NCBI GenBank assembly: GCA_900544535.1
Contig: UQVH01000016.1
Location: 9,432 to 73,431, forward strand
Direction of reading: 5' to 3'
DNA from: an uncultured Bacteroidales bacterium
GTDB lineage: Bacteria; Bacteroidota; Bacteroidia; Bacteroidales; Muribaculaceae
Length of the DNA: 64,000 nucleotides
In this document: piece after piece, positions 25,471 through 33,352 of the stretch
How positions within the stretch are numbered: the first letter of the stretch is position 1
Layout of the letters: each line of letters begins with the position of its first letter
Translations under genes and position numbers: made by a program
The notes under the pieces: model-generated
Database searches by the model: none
Told to the model about the DNA's origin: nothing
The model's input: the letters and a program-made list of their open reading frames with translations, nothing else

Positions 25471-27909
25471 ATGAAATACGGCTATTTCGACGATCAGAAT
25501 CGCGAATACGTGATCACCGAGCCTCGCACTCCCTGGCCTTGGATCAACTATCTCGGAAATAAAGATTTCTTCTCCCTCATCTCAAACACCGCCGGCGGTT
25601 ACAGCTTCTACAAGGACGCGAAGTTCCGCCGCCTCACACGCTACCGCTACAACGGTGTCCCGATGGATGCCGGTGGCCGTTATTTCTACATCAAGGACGG
25701 TGACACCGTCTGGAATCCCGGTTGGAAACCGACCAAAACTCCGCTCGACGCCTACGAGTGTCGCCACGGCATGAACTACACCGTCATCACCGGCGAGAAA
25801 AACGGACTGGAGGCAAAGGCTCTCTTTTTCGTCCCCCTCGACACTCATGCCGAAATCACAAAGCTCACGCTTACCAACAAAACCGACAGCCCTAAGAACT
25901 TCAAGCTCTTTTCATTCATAGAATGGTGTCTGTGGAACGCTGCCACCGACATGGAAAATTTTCAGCGCAATTTCTCCACCGGCGAGGTTGAGATTGACGG
26001 CTCCACGATCTACCACAAGACCGAATACAAGGAGCGCCGCAACCACTATGCGTTCTACACCGTCAACGCTCCAATCGACGGCTTCGACACCGACCGCGAA
26101 ACTTTCCTCGGACTCTACAACGGCTTCGACGAACCCGACGCCGTCATGGAGGGCCGCCCGCGCGACTCCGTGGCCCACGGCTGGTCACCCATCGCCTCGC
26201 AGTATCTTGAAATCACCCTCGCTCCCGGCGAGTCGCGCGACCTGATCTTCATGCTCGGCTATGTCGAGAATCCTCAGGACCAAAAATGGGAATCCAAAGG
26301 TGTCATCAACAAGGCTCCCGCCCGCGAGATGATGGCCCGCTTCGATACCCCCGAAAAAGTCGACAAGGCTTTTGCCGACCTCCGCGCCTACTGGGACGAG
26401 CTCCTCGGACGCTTCTCGGTCCGTTCGGGCGACGAGCGTCTTGACCGCATGGTCAACATATGGAACCAGTACCAGTGCATGATCACCTTCTGCTTCTCCC
26501 GTTCCGCCTCCTTCTTCGAGAGCGGCATCGGCCGTGGAATGGGATTCCGCGACTCCAACCAGGACCTCGTGGGCTTCGTGCATCAGATTCCGGCCCGTGC
26601 CCGCGAGCGCATCATCGACATCGCCTCCACCCAGTTCCCCGACGGCGGCTGTTACCACCAGTATCAGCCTCTGACCAAGCGCGGCAACAACGACATCGGC
26701 GGCGGCTTCAACGATGACCCGATGTGGCTCATCTTCGGCACAGTGGCCTATGTCAAGGAAACCGGCGACTTCTCTATCCTCTCCGAACCCGTCCCCTTCG
26801 ACAATCAGCCCGGTTCGGAAGTCTCCCTGATGGACCATCTCAAAGTCTCCTTCGACCATGTCGTCAACAACCTCGGTCCCCACGGGCTCCCGCTCATCGG
26901 CCGCGCCGACTGGAACGACTGCCTCAACCTCAACTGCTTCTCCAACGATCCCAACGAATCTTTCCAGACCACCGAAAACCGCTCCGAAGGCTCTAAGGCC
27001 GAGTCGCTGATGATCGCAGGCCAGTTTGTCATCTATGGCCGCGACTACGAAGAACTCTGCCGCCGCATGGGCCTTGACGCCGAAGCCGACCGCGCCCGCC
27101 GTCACGTCGACGCTATGGTTGAGGCCGTCAAGAAATACGGCTGGGACGGTGAGTGGTTCCTTCGTGCCTACGATTACTTCGGCCGCAAGGTCGGCTCTCG
27201 CGAAAACAAGGAGGGCAAGATCTTTATCGAGTCGCAGGGGTGGTGCACCATGGCCGGAATCGGCCTCGAAGAAGGTATGCTCGAACAGTCGCTCGACTCA
27301 GTGAAGAAATATCTCGACTGCGAGCACGGTATCGTCCTCAACAACCCCGCTTTCACAGAATACGTCATGGACTACGGCGAGATCTCCACTTATCCCGCCG
27401 GTTATAAAGAAAATGCCGGTATTTTCGCCCACAACAACCCCTGGGTCATCATCGGTGAGACTGTCCTCGGCCGCGGCGACCGCGCTTGGGACTACTACCG
27501 CAAGATCTGTCCCGCCTATCTCGAAGATAAAAGCGATCTGCACAAGGTTGAGCCTTACGTCTACTGTCAGATGACCGCCGGCAAGGACGCCGCGAAACCC
27601 GGCGAGGCCAAGAACTCGTGGCTGACAGGCACCGCGGCCTGGAACTGGTATGCCATCACGCAGTTCATCCTCGGCATCCGTCCCGGCTATGACGGCCTTG
27701 TCGTCGACCCCTGCATCCCCGCTTCCTGGGACGGCTACGAGGTGAGCCGCCTCTACCGCGGCGCGGGCTACCGCATCACCGTCTCCAACCCCTTCCACGT
27801 CAGTCGCGGAGTTAAGGGCATGACTGTCAACGGCGTTCCCGTCGAAGGCAATGTCATCCCTCTGCAGCCCGAAGGCTCCGAAAATAAAGTTGAAGTAATT
27901 TTGGGATGA
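25471..27909 (+). CDS. GH94 glycoside phosphorylase (cellobiose phosphorylase type)
   Basis: 812 residues, usual length, with no signal peptide, so cytoplasmic. N-terminal beta-sandwich (GYFDDQNREYVITEPRTPWPW), then an (alpha/alpha)6 barrel. The general acid is Asp480 in GRADWNDCLNLN, in the standard cellobiose phosphorylase context; GIGRGMGFRDSNQDLVGFVH and DIGGGFNDDPMWL match the family core and phosphate site. It would convert cellobiose and phosphate to Glc-1-P and glucose. In this locus the substrate could also be glucosyl-mannose from glucomannan; the sequence alone does not decide. It is the first gene of the second transcription unit. Confidence 0.9.
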   Translation: MKYGYFDDQNREYVITEPRTPWPWINYLGNKDFFSLISNTAGGYSFYKDAKFRRLTRYRYNGVPMDAGGRYFYIKDGDTVWNPGWKPTKTPLDAYECRHGMNYTVITGEKNGLEAKALFFVPLDTHAEITKLTLTNKTDSPKNFKLFSFIEWCLWNAATDMENFQRNFSTGEVEIDGSTIYHKTEYKERRNHYAFYTVNAPIDGFDTDRETFLGLYNGFDEPDAVMEGRPRDSVAHGWSPIASQYLEITLAPGESRDLIFMLGYVENPQDQKWESKGVINKAPAREMMARFDTPEKVDKAFADLRAYWDELLGRFSVRSGDERLDRMVNIWNQYQCMITFCFSRSASFFESGIGRGMGFRDSNQDLVGFVHQIPARARERIIDIASTQFPDGGCYHQYQPLTKRGNNDIGGGFNDDPMWLIFGTVAYVKETGDFSILSEPVPFDNQPGSEVSLMDHLKVSFDHVVNNLGPHGLPLIGRADWNDCLNLNCFSNDPNESFQTTENRSEGSKAESLMIAGQFVIYGRDYEELCRRMGLDAEADRARRHVDAMVEAVKKYGWDGEWFLRAYDYFGRKVGSRENKEGKIFIESQGWCTMAGIGLEEGMLEQSLDSVKKYLDCEHGIVLNNPAFTEYVMDYGEISTYPAGYKENAGIFAHNNPWVIIGETVLGRGDRAWDYYRKICPAYLEDKSDLHKVEPYVYCQMTAGKDAAKPGEAKNSWLTGTAAWNWYAITQFILGIRPGYDGLVVDPCIPASWDGYEVSRLYRGAGYRITVSNPFHVSRGVKGMTVNGVPVEGNVIPLQPEGSENKVEVILG

Positions 27910-27934
27910 TTTATCCTCCCCTCACGGACTGTTT

Positions 27935-29032
27935 ATGAAATATTATCTCATTTCTTTTGTCGCCGCCTGTCTGCTGACTGCCTGCGGCTCTGGCAAAGCA
28001 ACCTCCGAACAGATGCCCGCCGATTCTCTCTCCCCGAAGCAGGCTCTCGCTGCGCGCCTCGACTCAGCCTCAGCCTCCGGCCGTTTCTTCTTCGGCCATC
28101 ACGACGACACTGCCTACGGCCATCGCTGGGCCTATGCCGCCGATTCCTCTGACGTTAGAAACGTCACCGGCCAGTATCCCGGTCTGATGAGCTGGGATCT
28201 GGGCCTTATCGAGCTTGACTCCGCCCGCAACCTCGACGGTGTGCCTTTCGCTTTCATCGCCGCCCAGATCGCCGCCCAACATGAGCGCGGCGGCATCAAC
28301 GCCATCAGCTGGCACCCGATCAACCCCTCTTCGCGCGGAAATTCCTGGGACGTCTCCACATCCCCGCTCCATGAAATCGCCTCCGACAAGGCTCTGGCCG
28401 ACACCCTCGACGCATGGATCGCCCGCGCCGCCCGCTTCATAGCCTCTCTGAAAGACTATGAAGGCAACCCGGTGCCCGTGATTTTCCGCCCCTGGCACGA
28501 AAATTCCGGCACATGGTTCTGGTGGGGCAAAGGCAACTCCACTCCTGAGGAATACATCGACCTCTGGAAGCGCACCCGTCAGGGCTTCGACGCCGCCGGT
28601 GTCGACAACGTTCTCTGGGCCTACTCGCCCGACAAGGATCTCACCCGCGAGGAATACTTCTCGACCTATCCCGGCGACGAGTATGTCGATATTCTCGGCA
28701 CCGACATCTACCAGTTTGACGGCGAGCAGGGAGTAGGGCAGTACACCGACCGCATCAAGGCGCAGCTTCCCTACGTGGTCGACGAGGCCCGCAAGCGCGG
28801 CAAGATCGCGGCCTTCACCGAAACCGGTCTCGAAGGTCTTGAGATTGCCGACTGGTACACCCGCGTGCTTCTCCGTGCCATCGACGGCATACCCGTGGCA
28901 TATGTCTGCGTCTGGCGCAACGCCATCGAGAGCGAGAAACCCAACCATTTCTATGTTCCCTACACCGGCCACCCCGCCGAAGCCGATTTCAAGAAATTCC
29001 ACTCCTCACCCCGACCGATATTCGTTGACTGA
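27935..29032 (+). CDS. GH26 beta-mannanase or mannobiohydrolase lipoprotein
   Basis: 365 residues. Lipobox Cys17 followed by GSGKAT with no acidic residues, so probably periplasmic. The whole protein is a GH26 barrel without extra domains: FFGHHDDTAYGHRW, INAISWHPIN, acid/base Glu189 in FRPWHENSGTWFWWG, and nucleophile Glu296 in AFTETGLEG. It resembles the periplasmic mannobiose-releasing GH26 enzymes of Bacteroides mannan loci, which feed the epimerase/phosphorylase pathway; that specificity is inferred from similarity and gene order. Confidence 0.9.
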   Translation: MKYYLISFVAACLLTACGSGKATSEQMPADSLSPKQALAARLDSASASGRFFFGHHDDTAYGHRWAYAADSSDVRNVTGQYPGLMSWDLGLIELDSARNLDGVPFAFIAAQIAAQHERGGINAISWHPINPSSRGNSWDVSTSPLHEIASDKALADTLDAWIARAARFIASLKDYEGNPVPVIFRPWHENSGTWFWWGKGNSTPEEYIDLWKRTRQGFDAAGVDNVLWAYSPDKDLTREEYFSTYPGDEYVDILGTDIYQFDGEQGVGQYTDRIKAQLPYVVDEARKRGKIAAFTETGLEGLEIADWYTRVLLRAIDGIPVAYVCVWRNAIESEKPNHFYVPYTGHPAEADFKKFHSSPRPIFVD

Positions 29033-29110
29033 GACCCCGCCGAGCCTCTCTCCGATACTTTTTCGCAGGGTTTCTGAAACTCCAAACCATAAAAACTTCG
29101 AATTATTCCG

Positions 29111-30280
29111 ATGGATCTTTTTAATTACCGCAAAAATCTTGTCCTCGCCCGCTATGAGGCTCTTGTGACACGCCCCAACATTCCTATCGAGGGCAACGGT
29201 GTCTACGAACGCTATGTGAATCCTGTGATTACCGCCGAAATGGTGCCCCCGACCTGGAAATATGATTTTAACCCGGCCACCAACCCCTATTTCATGGAGC
29301 GCATCGGCTGCAATGCCACCCTCAACTCCGGCGCCATCAAGTGGAACGGCAAATACATTCTCATGGTCCGCGTCGAGGGCAGCGACCGCAAATCGTTCTT
29401 CGCAGTTGCCGAAAGTCCCAACGGCATCGACAACTTCCGCTTCTGGCCTCATCCCGTCACCATGCCTGACACCGACGATCCCGCCACGAATGTCTATGAC
29501 ATGCGCCTTACTAAACATGAAGACGGCTGGGTCTACGGCCTCTTCTGCGTCGAGCGTCACGATGATTCCCGGCCCGGCGATCTCTCGGCGGCCACTGCGG
29601 CCTGCGGTATTGCCCGCTCGCGCGACCTCGTCAACTGGGAGCGTCTTCCGGATCTCAAATGCAAGTCGCAGCAGCGCAACGTGGTGCTCCATCCCGAATT
29701 TGTCAACGGCAAATATGCCCTCTACACCCGCCCGCAGGACGGTTTCATCGACACCGGCAGCGGCGGCGGTATCGGCTGGGCGCTCGTCGATGACATCACA
29801 AACGCCGAAGTCCGCGAGGAGACCATCATCGACCGCCGTTACTACCACACCATCAAGGAAGTCAAAAACGGCGAGGGACCGCACCCCATCAAGACCCCCA
29901 AAGGCTGGCTCCACCTCGCCCACGGTGTCCGCGGCTGCGCTTCCGGTCTGCGCTATGTGCTCTATCTCTACATGACCTCGCTCGAAGAGCCCTGGAAAAA
30001 GATAGCCTCGCCCGGCGGCTACTTCATGGCCCCCGTAGGCGAGGAATATATCGGCGACGTGATGAACGTCCTCTTCACCAACGGCTGGATAGCCGACGAG
30101 GACGGCAAAGTGTTTATCTACTACGCATCGTCCGACACCCGTATGCACGTGGCCACCTCGACCGTCGACCGCCTTGTCGACTACTGCATGAACACCCCGC
30201 AGGACGGACTCTCGACCTCCGAATCCGTCAGAACGCTCAACCGCCTTATCGACAGCAACCTTGCTATCCTCGGCGAATAG
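29111..30280 (+). CDS. GH130 4-O-beta-D-mannosyl-D-glucose phosphorylase
   Basis: 389 residues, no signal peptide, cytoplasmic. Five-bladed propeller protein of GH130 subfamily 1: CNATLNSGAIKWNGKYILMVRVEG, the catalytic Asp130 in NVYDMRLTKHEDG, phosphate-site residues in SQQRNVVLHPEF and the PHPIKTPKGWLHLAHGVR segment. It converts mannosyl-glucose and phosphate to mannose-1-phosphate and glucose. The order GH26, GH130, GPH transporter, epimerase matches the mannan catabolic cluster described in Bacteroides fragilis, supporting this specificity over mannooligosaccharide phosphorylase. Confidence 0.93.
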   Translation: MDLFNYRKNLVLARYEALVTRPNIPIEGNGVYERYVNPVITAEMVPPTWKYDFNPATNPYFMERIGCNATLNSGAIKWNGKYILMVRVEGSDRKSFFAVAESPNGIDNFRFWPHPVTMPDTDDPATNVYDMRLTKHEDGWVYGLFCVERHDDSRPGDLSAATAACGIARSRDLVNWERLPDLKCKSQQRNVVLHPEFVNGKYALYTRPQDGFIDTGSGGGIGWALVDDITNAEVREETIIDRRYYHTIKEVKNGEGPHPIKTPKGWLHLAHGVRGCASGLRYVLYLYMTSLEEPWKKIASPGGYFMAPVGEEYIGDVMNVLFTNGWIADEDGKVFIYYASSDTRMHVATSTVDRLVDYCMNTPQDGLSTSESVRTLNRLIDSNLAILGE

Positions 30281-30288
30281 ACTCCCGT

Positions 30289-30331
30289 CTGCGAATTGGC
30301 CCCTCATTTCACTGAGCGGGCCAATTCGCAG
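30289..30331 (+). other. Perfect 14-bp hairpin between the GH130 and transporter genes
   Basis: CTGCGAATTGGCCC (30289-30302) and GGGCCAATTCGCAG (30318-30331) can form a stable stem-loop in the mRNA. The following bases (TCTAATCTTACC) are not a strong U-tract. It may stabilise the upstream message or reduce transporter expression. Confidence 0.7.
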
Positions 30332-30361
30332 TCTAATCTTACCTTAAATTTTGAGTAACTT

Positions 30362-31801
30362 ATGGCTCCATTAAAAGAAAAAATAGGCTACGGCTTCGGC
30401 GACATGGCGTCATCCATGTTCTGGAAAGTCTTCAGCTATTATCTCCCGTTTTTCTATGCCAACGTATTCGGCATAAGTCTTGTCGACACCGGCGTACTTC
30501 TCCTCGTCACCCGCATCTGGGACGCCGTTTCCGACCCGATGATGGGCATTGTCGCCGACCGCACCAAAACCCGCTGGGGCAAATACCGTCCCTACCTTCT
30601 GTGGGTGGCCGCGCCCTTCTCGATCTGCGGCATCCTGCTTTTCACCACTCCAGATTGGGCCTATGGCGCCAAACTCGTGTGGGCCTATGTCACTTACATC
30701 CTGATGATGACAGTCTATACAGGCATCAACGTCCCCTACGGTGCGATGCTCGGTGTCATGACCGATGACTCGCAGGAGAAGACCGTCTTTTCGTCCTTCC
30801 GCATGTTCTTCGCCTACGGCGGTTCCTTCATCGCTCTCTTCGCCTGGGACCCCCTGTGCAAGTTCTTCTCCTCTTCGATGGGCATGTCGCTCCAGACCAG
30901 CTGGCAGTTTGCGATGATCGTCATCGCCGCCTGCTGCTTCGCCCTCTTCCTCCTCTGCTTCTATTTCACCCGCGAGAAGCTCACCACCGTCAGCTCGGCC
31001 TCGCTCGGCAAGGACCTTAAGGAACTGCTCACCAACAAGCCCTGGTGGCTCCTCAACGGCGCTTCGCTCTGCTTCAACCTCTTCAACACCGTCCGCGGTG
31101 CCACTGTCGCCTTCTTCTTCGCCGACATCATCGGCGGGGAGCAACACATCGTCATCTTCTCCCTCTCGCTCCTCTTCTACTCAGGTCTCTTCCTCGGCGT
31201 GGGTGAGGTTGCGAACATGGTGGGCGTTGCCCTCGCGGTTCCGATCACCAACAAGGTCGGCAAGAAGCCGACATTCATCATGGTCGACGCCCTGCTGATT
31301 GTGTTCAGTGTCATCTTCTTCACCCTCTCGCCGACATCCAACGGCGGCCTGCTGATGATGCTCCTCCTCCAGATCGTGATTTCGGTGCTCACCGGTGTTA
31401 TGTCGCCCCTCGTGTGGTCGATGTATGCCGACGTCAGCGACTATTCCGAACTCAAGACCCGCACAGCCTCCACCGGCCTCATCTTCTCTTCGGCTTCCAT
31501 GGCTCAGAAATTCGGCGGTGCCATCGGCGGCGCGGCCGTGATGTGGCTCCTCAGCGGCTGCGGCTATATCGAGCGCACCGATGCCAACCAGGGCATGAAC
31601 ATCGTGCAGCCTGCGAGTGCCATCGAATGTCTTTGGATGCTCATGACGTTCATCCCCGCAGGTGTGGCTCTGCTTTCGATGCTGATTGTTTGGCTCTATC
31701 CGCTCGGCACCAAGGAGATGAACGAGATCGTGGCCAAGCTCAAACTTCAGCGCGAACAGCCTGTCAAAGTCGACACTGACGAATTTGTCGAACCCGTCTG
31801 A
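30362..31801 (+). CDS. GPH-family sugar:cation symporter (MFS)
   Basis: 479 residues with about 12 predicted membrane helices. Family signature in the first cytoplasmic loop: RIWDAVSDPMMGIVADRT followed by TRWGKYRPYLLW. Such glycoside-pentoside-hexuronide transporters move disaccharides into the cytoplasm with Na+ or H+. Between GH130 and the epimerase it should import mannobiose, mannosyl-glucose or cellobiose made in the periplasm. The C-terminal tail of about 25 residues (KLKLQREQPVKVDTDEFV) is cytoplasmic and charged. The stop is 16 bp before the epimerase start. Confidence 0.92.
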   Translation: MAPLKEKIGYGFGDMASSMFWKVFSYYLPFFYANVFGISLVDTGVLLLVTRIWDAVSDPMMGIVADRTKTRWGKYRPYLLWVAAPFSICGILLFTTPDWAYGAKLVWAYVTYILMMTVYTGINVPYGAMLGVMTDDSQEKTVFSSFRMFFAYGGSFIALFAWDPLCKFFSSSMGMSLQTSWQFAMIVIAACCFALFLLCFYFTREKLTTVSSASLGKDLKELLTNKPWWLLNGASLCFNLFNTVRGATVAFFFADIIGGEQHIVIFSLSLLFYSGLFLGVGEVANMVGVALAVPITNKVGKKPTFIMVDALLIVFSVIFFTLSPTSNGGLLMMLLLQIVISVLTGVMSPLVWSMYADVSDYSELKTRTASTGLIFSSASMAQKFGGAIGGAAVMWLLSGCGYIERTDANQGMNIVQPASAIECLWMLMTFIPAGVALLSMLIVWLYPLGTKEMNEIVAKLKLQREQPVKVDTDEFVEPV

Positions 31802-31817
31802 GTAAACCCGCGAAAAA

Positions 31818-33047
31818 ATGAACAAGGAAACAATCAAGACTTTCCGTCAGGAAGTGCTCGACAACCTGACGCAGAATATTCTCCCTTACTGGCTCGACCG
31901 AATGACCGATCCGCGCGGAGGTTTCTACGGCCGTCGCGACGGCAACGACCGTCTTGACGAAGAGGCCCCGAAAGGTGCCATCCTCAATGCCCGCATCCTC
32001 TGGTCGTTCTCCGCGGCATACATCGCTACCGGCAATCCCGACTATCTCGCTGCTGCCACCCGTGCGCGCGACTACATCGTCGGTCATTTTATCGACCCGG
32101 ACTTCGGCGGTGCCTACTGGAGCCTCAATGCCGACGGCTCGCCGCTCGACACCAAGAAGCAGTTCTACGCGATCGCCTTTATCATCTACGGTCTCGCCGA
32201 GTACTATCGCGCCTGTGGCGACGAGGAGTCGCTGCGTCTCGCCCTTGAACTGTTCGACTCGATCGAGCTTCATTCGCGCGACCGTGTGCGCAACGGCTAC
32301 ATCGAGGCTACGACCCGCGACTGGCAGCCGATTGCCGACATGCGTCTGAGCGACCACGACGCCAACGCCTCCAAGACGATGAATACCCACCTCCACATTC
32401 TTGAAGGCTACACCAATTTTCTGCGCGCCCTGAAAGAGAAATGTCCCGCGTCGTTCGAGAGCCGTGTCGCCGATGTGGAGGAAGCCACCGCAAATCTCCT
32501 TGAAATCTTCCTCGACCGCATTGAGAATCCGCGCACTCACCATCTGACACTTTTCTTTGACGATGACTGGAACGCCCAGCCCGGTGCCGAAAGCTACGGC
32601 CACGACATCGAGGCCTCATGGCTGCTGCTTGAGAGTGCCCACGTCATCGGCAATCCCGTCCTCACGGCAAAGACCCTCGACCACACGGCCCACATCGCCG
32701 ACGCCGGTCTGCAAGGCCGTTGCGTCGACGGTGCCATGATCTACGAGCGCCATCCTGCCGGCAACTACGACAACGACCGCCACTGGTGGGTTCAGGCCGA
32801 GAACGTCATCGGCCAGTTGTGGCTCGCGCAGTTCCACGGACGTCAGGAGCAGCTTGACCGCGCCCTCCAGTCGTGGCGCTATATCGCCGGTAACATTGTC
32901 GATCCCGACGGAGAATGGCACTGGTCGCGCCGTGCCGACGGTTCCGTCAACCGCACCGACGACAAGGCCGGATTCTGGAAATGTCCCTACCACAATTCGC
33001 GCATGTGCATCGAAGCCGTCCGCTCTCTCGACAGCTTTCTGAACTGA
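31818..33047 (+). CDS. Cellobiose 2-epimerase (AGE family)
   Basis: 409 residues, no signal peptide. (alpha/alpha)6-barrel of the N-acylglucosamine/cellobiose 2-epimerase family: WLDRMTDPRGGFYGRRDGN, GGAYWSLNADGSPLDTKKQFYA, MNTHLHILEGYTN with a catalytic His, SYGHDIEASWLL, and WHWSRRADG near the end. It interconverts the reducing-end glucose and mannose of beta-1,4-disaccharides, here mannobiose to mannosyl-glucose, the GH130 substrate. It is the last gene of the locus and is followed by a terminator. Confidence 0.94.
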   Translation: MNKETIKTFRQEVLDNLTQNILPYWLDRMTDPRGGFYGRRDGNDRLDEEAPKGAILNARILWSFSAAYIATGNPDYLAAATRARDYIVGHFIDPDFGGAYWSLNADGSPLDTKKQFYAIAFIIYGLAEYYRACGDEESLRLALELFDSIELHSRDRVRNGYIEATTRDWQPIADMRLSDHDANASKTMNTHLHILEGYTNFLRALKEKCPASFESRVADVEEATANLLEIFLDRIENPRTHHLTLFFDDDWNAQPGAESYGHDIEASWLLLESAHVIGNPVLTAKTLDHTAHIADAGLQGRCVDGAMIYERHPAGNYDNDRHWWVQAENVIGQLWLAQFHGRQEQLDRALQSWRYIAGNIVDPDGEWHWSRRADGSVNRTDDKAGFWKCPYHNSRMCIEAVRSLDSFLN

Positions 33048-33096
33048 CGACGGAACTGGCCCGGAATACGATTGCGTGCTTTCCGGCAATAATCAC

Positions 33097-33138
33097 AACC
33101 CTCGCAGCGTTTATTATTCGGCGCCGCGAGGGTTTTCT
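33097..33138 (+). terminator. Terminator of the mannan locus
   Basis: AACCCTCGC (33097-33105) pairs with GCGAGGGTT (33126-33134), with three further pairs inside, followed by TTCTGA. The remainder of the 305-bp gap up to 33352 shows no gene and no clear -7 box; the segment GTTTTAACGTCATTTAAC near 33321 is AT-rich and partly self-complementary. Confidence 0.75.
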
Positions 33139-33352
33139 GAATAGACGAGCGGGTGATGCGGCCTTTAATGGCCGGTGTGCACCCGCCTGTTCAAAAAACG
33201 TGCTCTGCGCCACTCTTCACGAGCCGACGCAGAGCAATCATTATAATCAAAAAGCTAATTCTATTACGTTTTATACCTTTTTGACTCGACAAAGGCGCCG
33301 AGGTTTAATACTAACATCGTGTTTTAACGTCATTTAACAATAATCCGCGTAT

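Noticed and set aside
26185..27105. Minus-strand frame of 306 codons within GH94
   Set aside because: A shadow frame caused by high GC at third positions of the GH94 gene.
29006..30307. Minus-strand frame of 433 codons across GH130
   Set aside because: GH130 on the plus strand is fully recognisable with its catalytic Asp; the reverse frame is a GC shadow.
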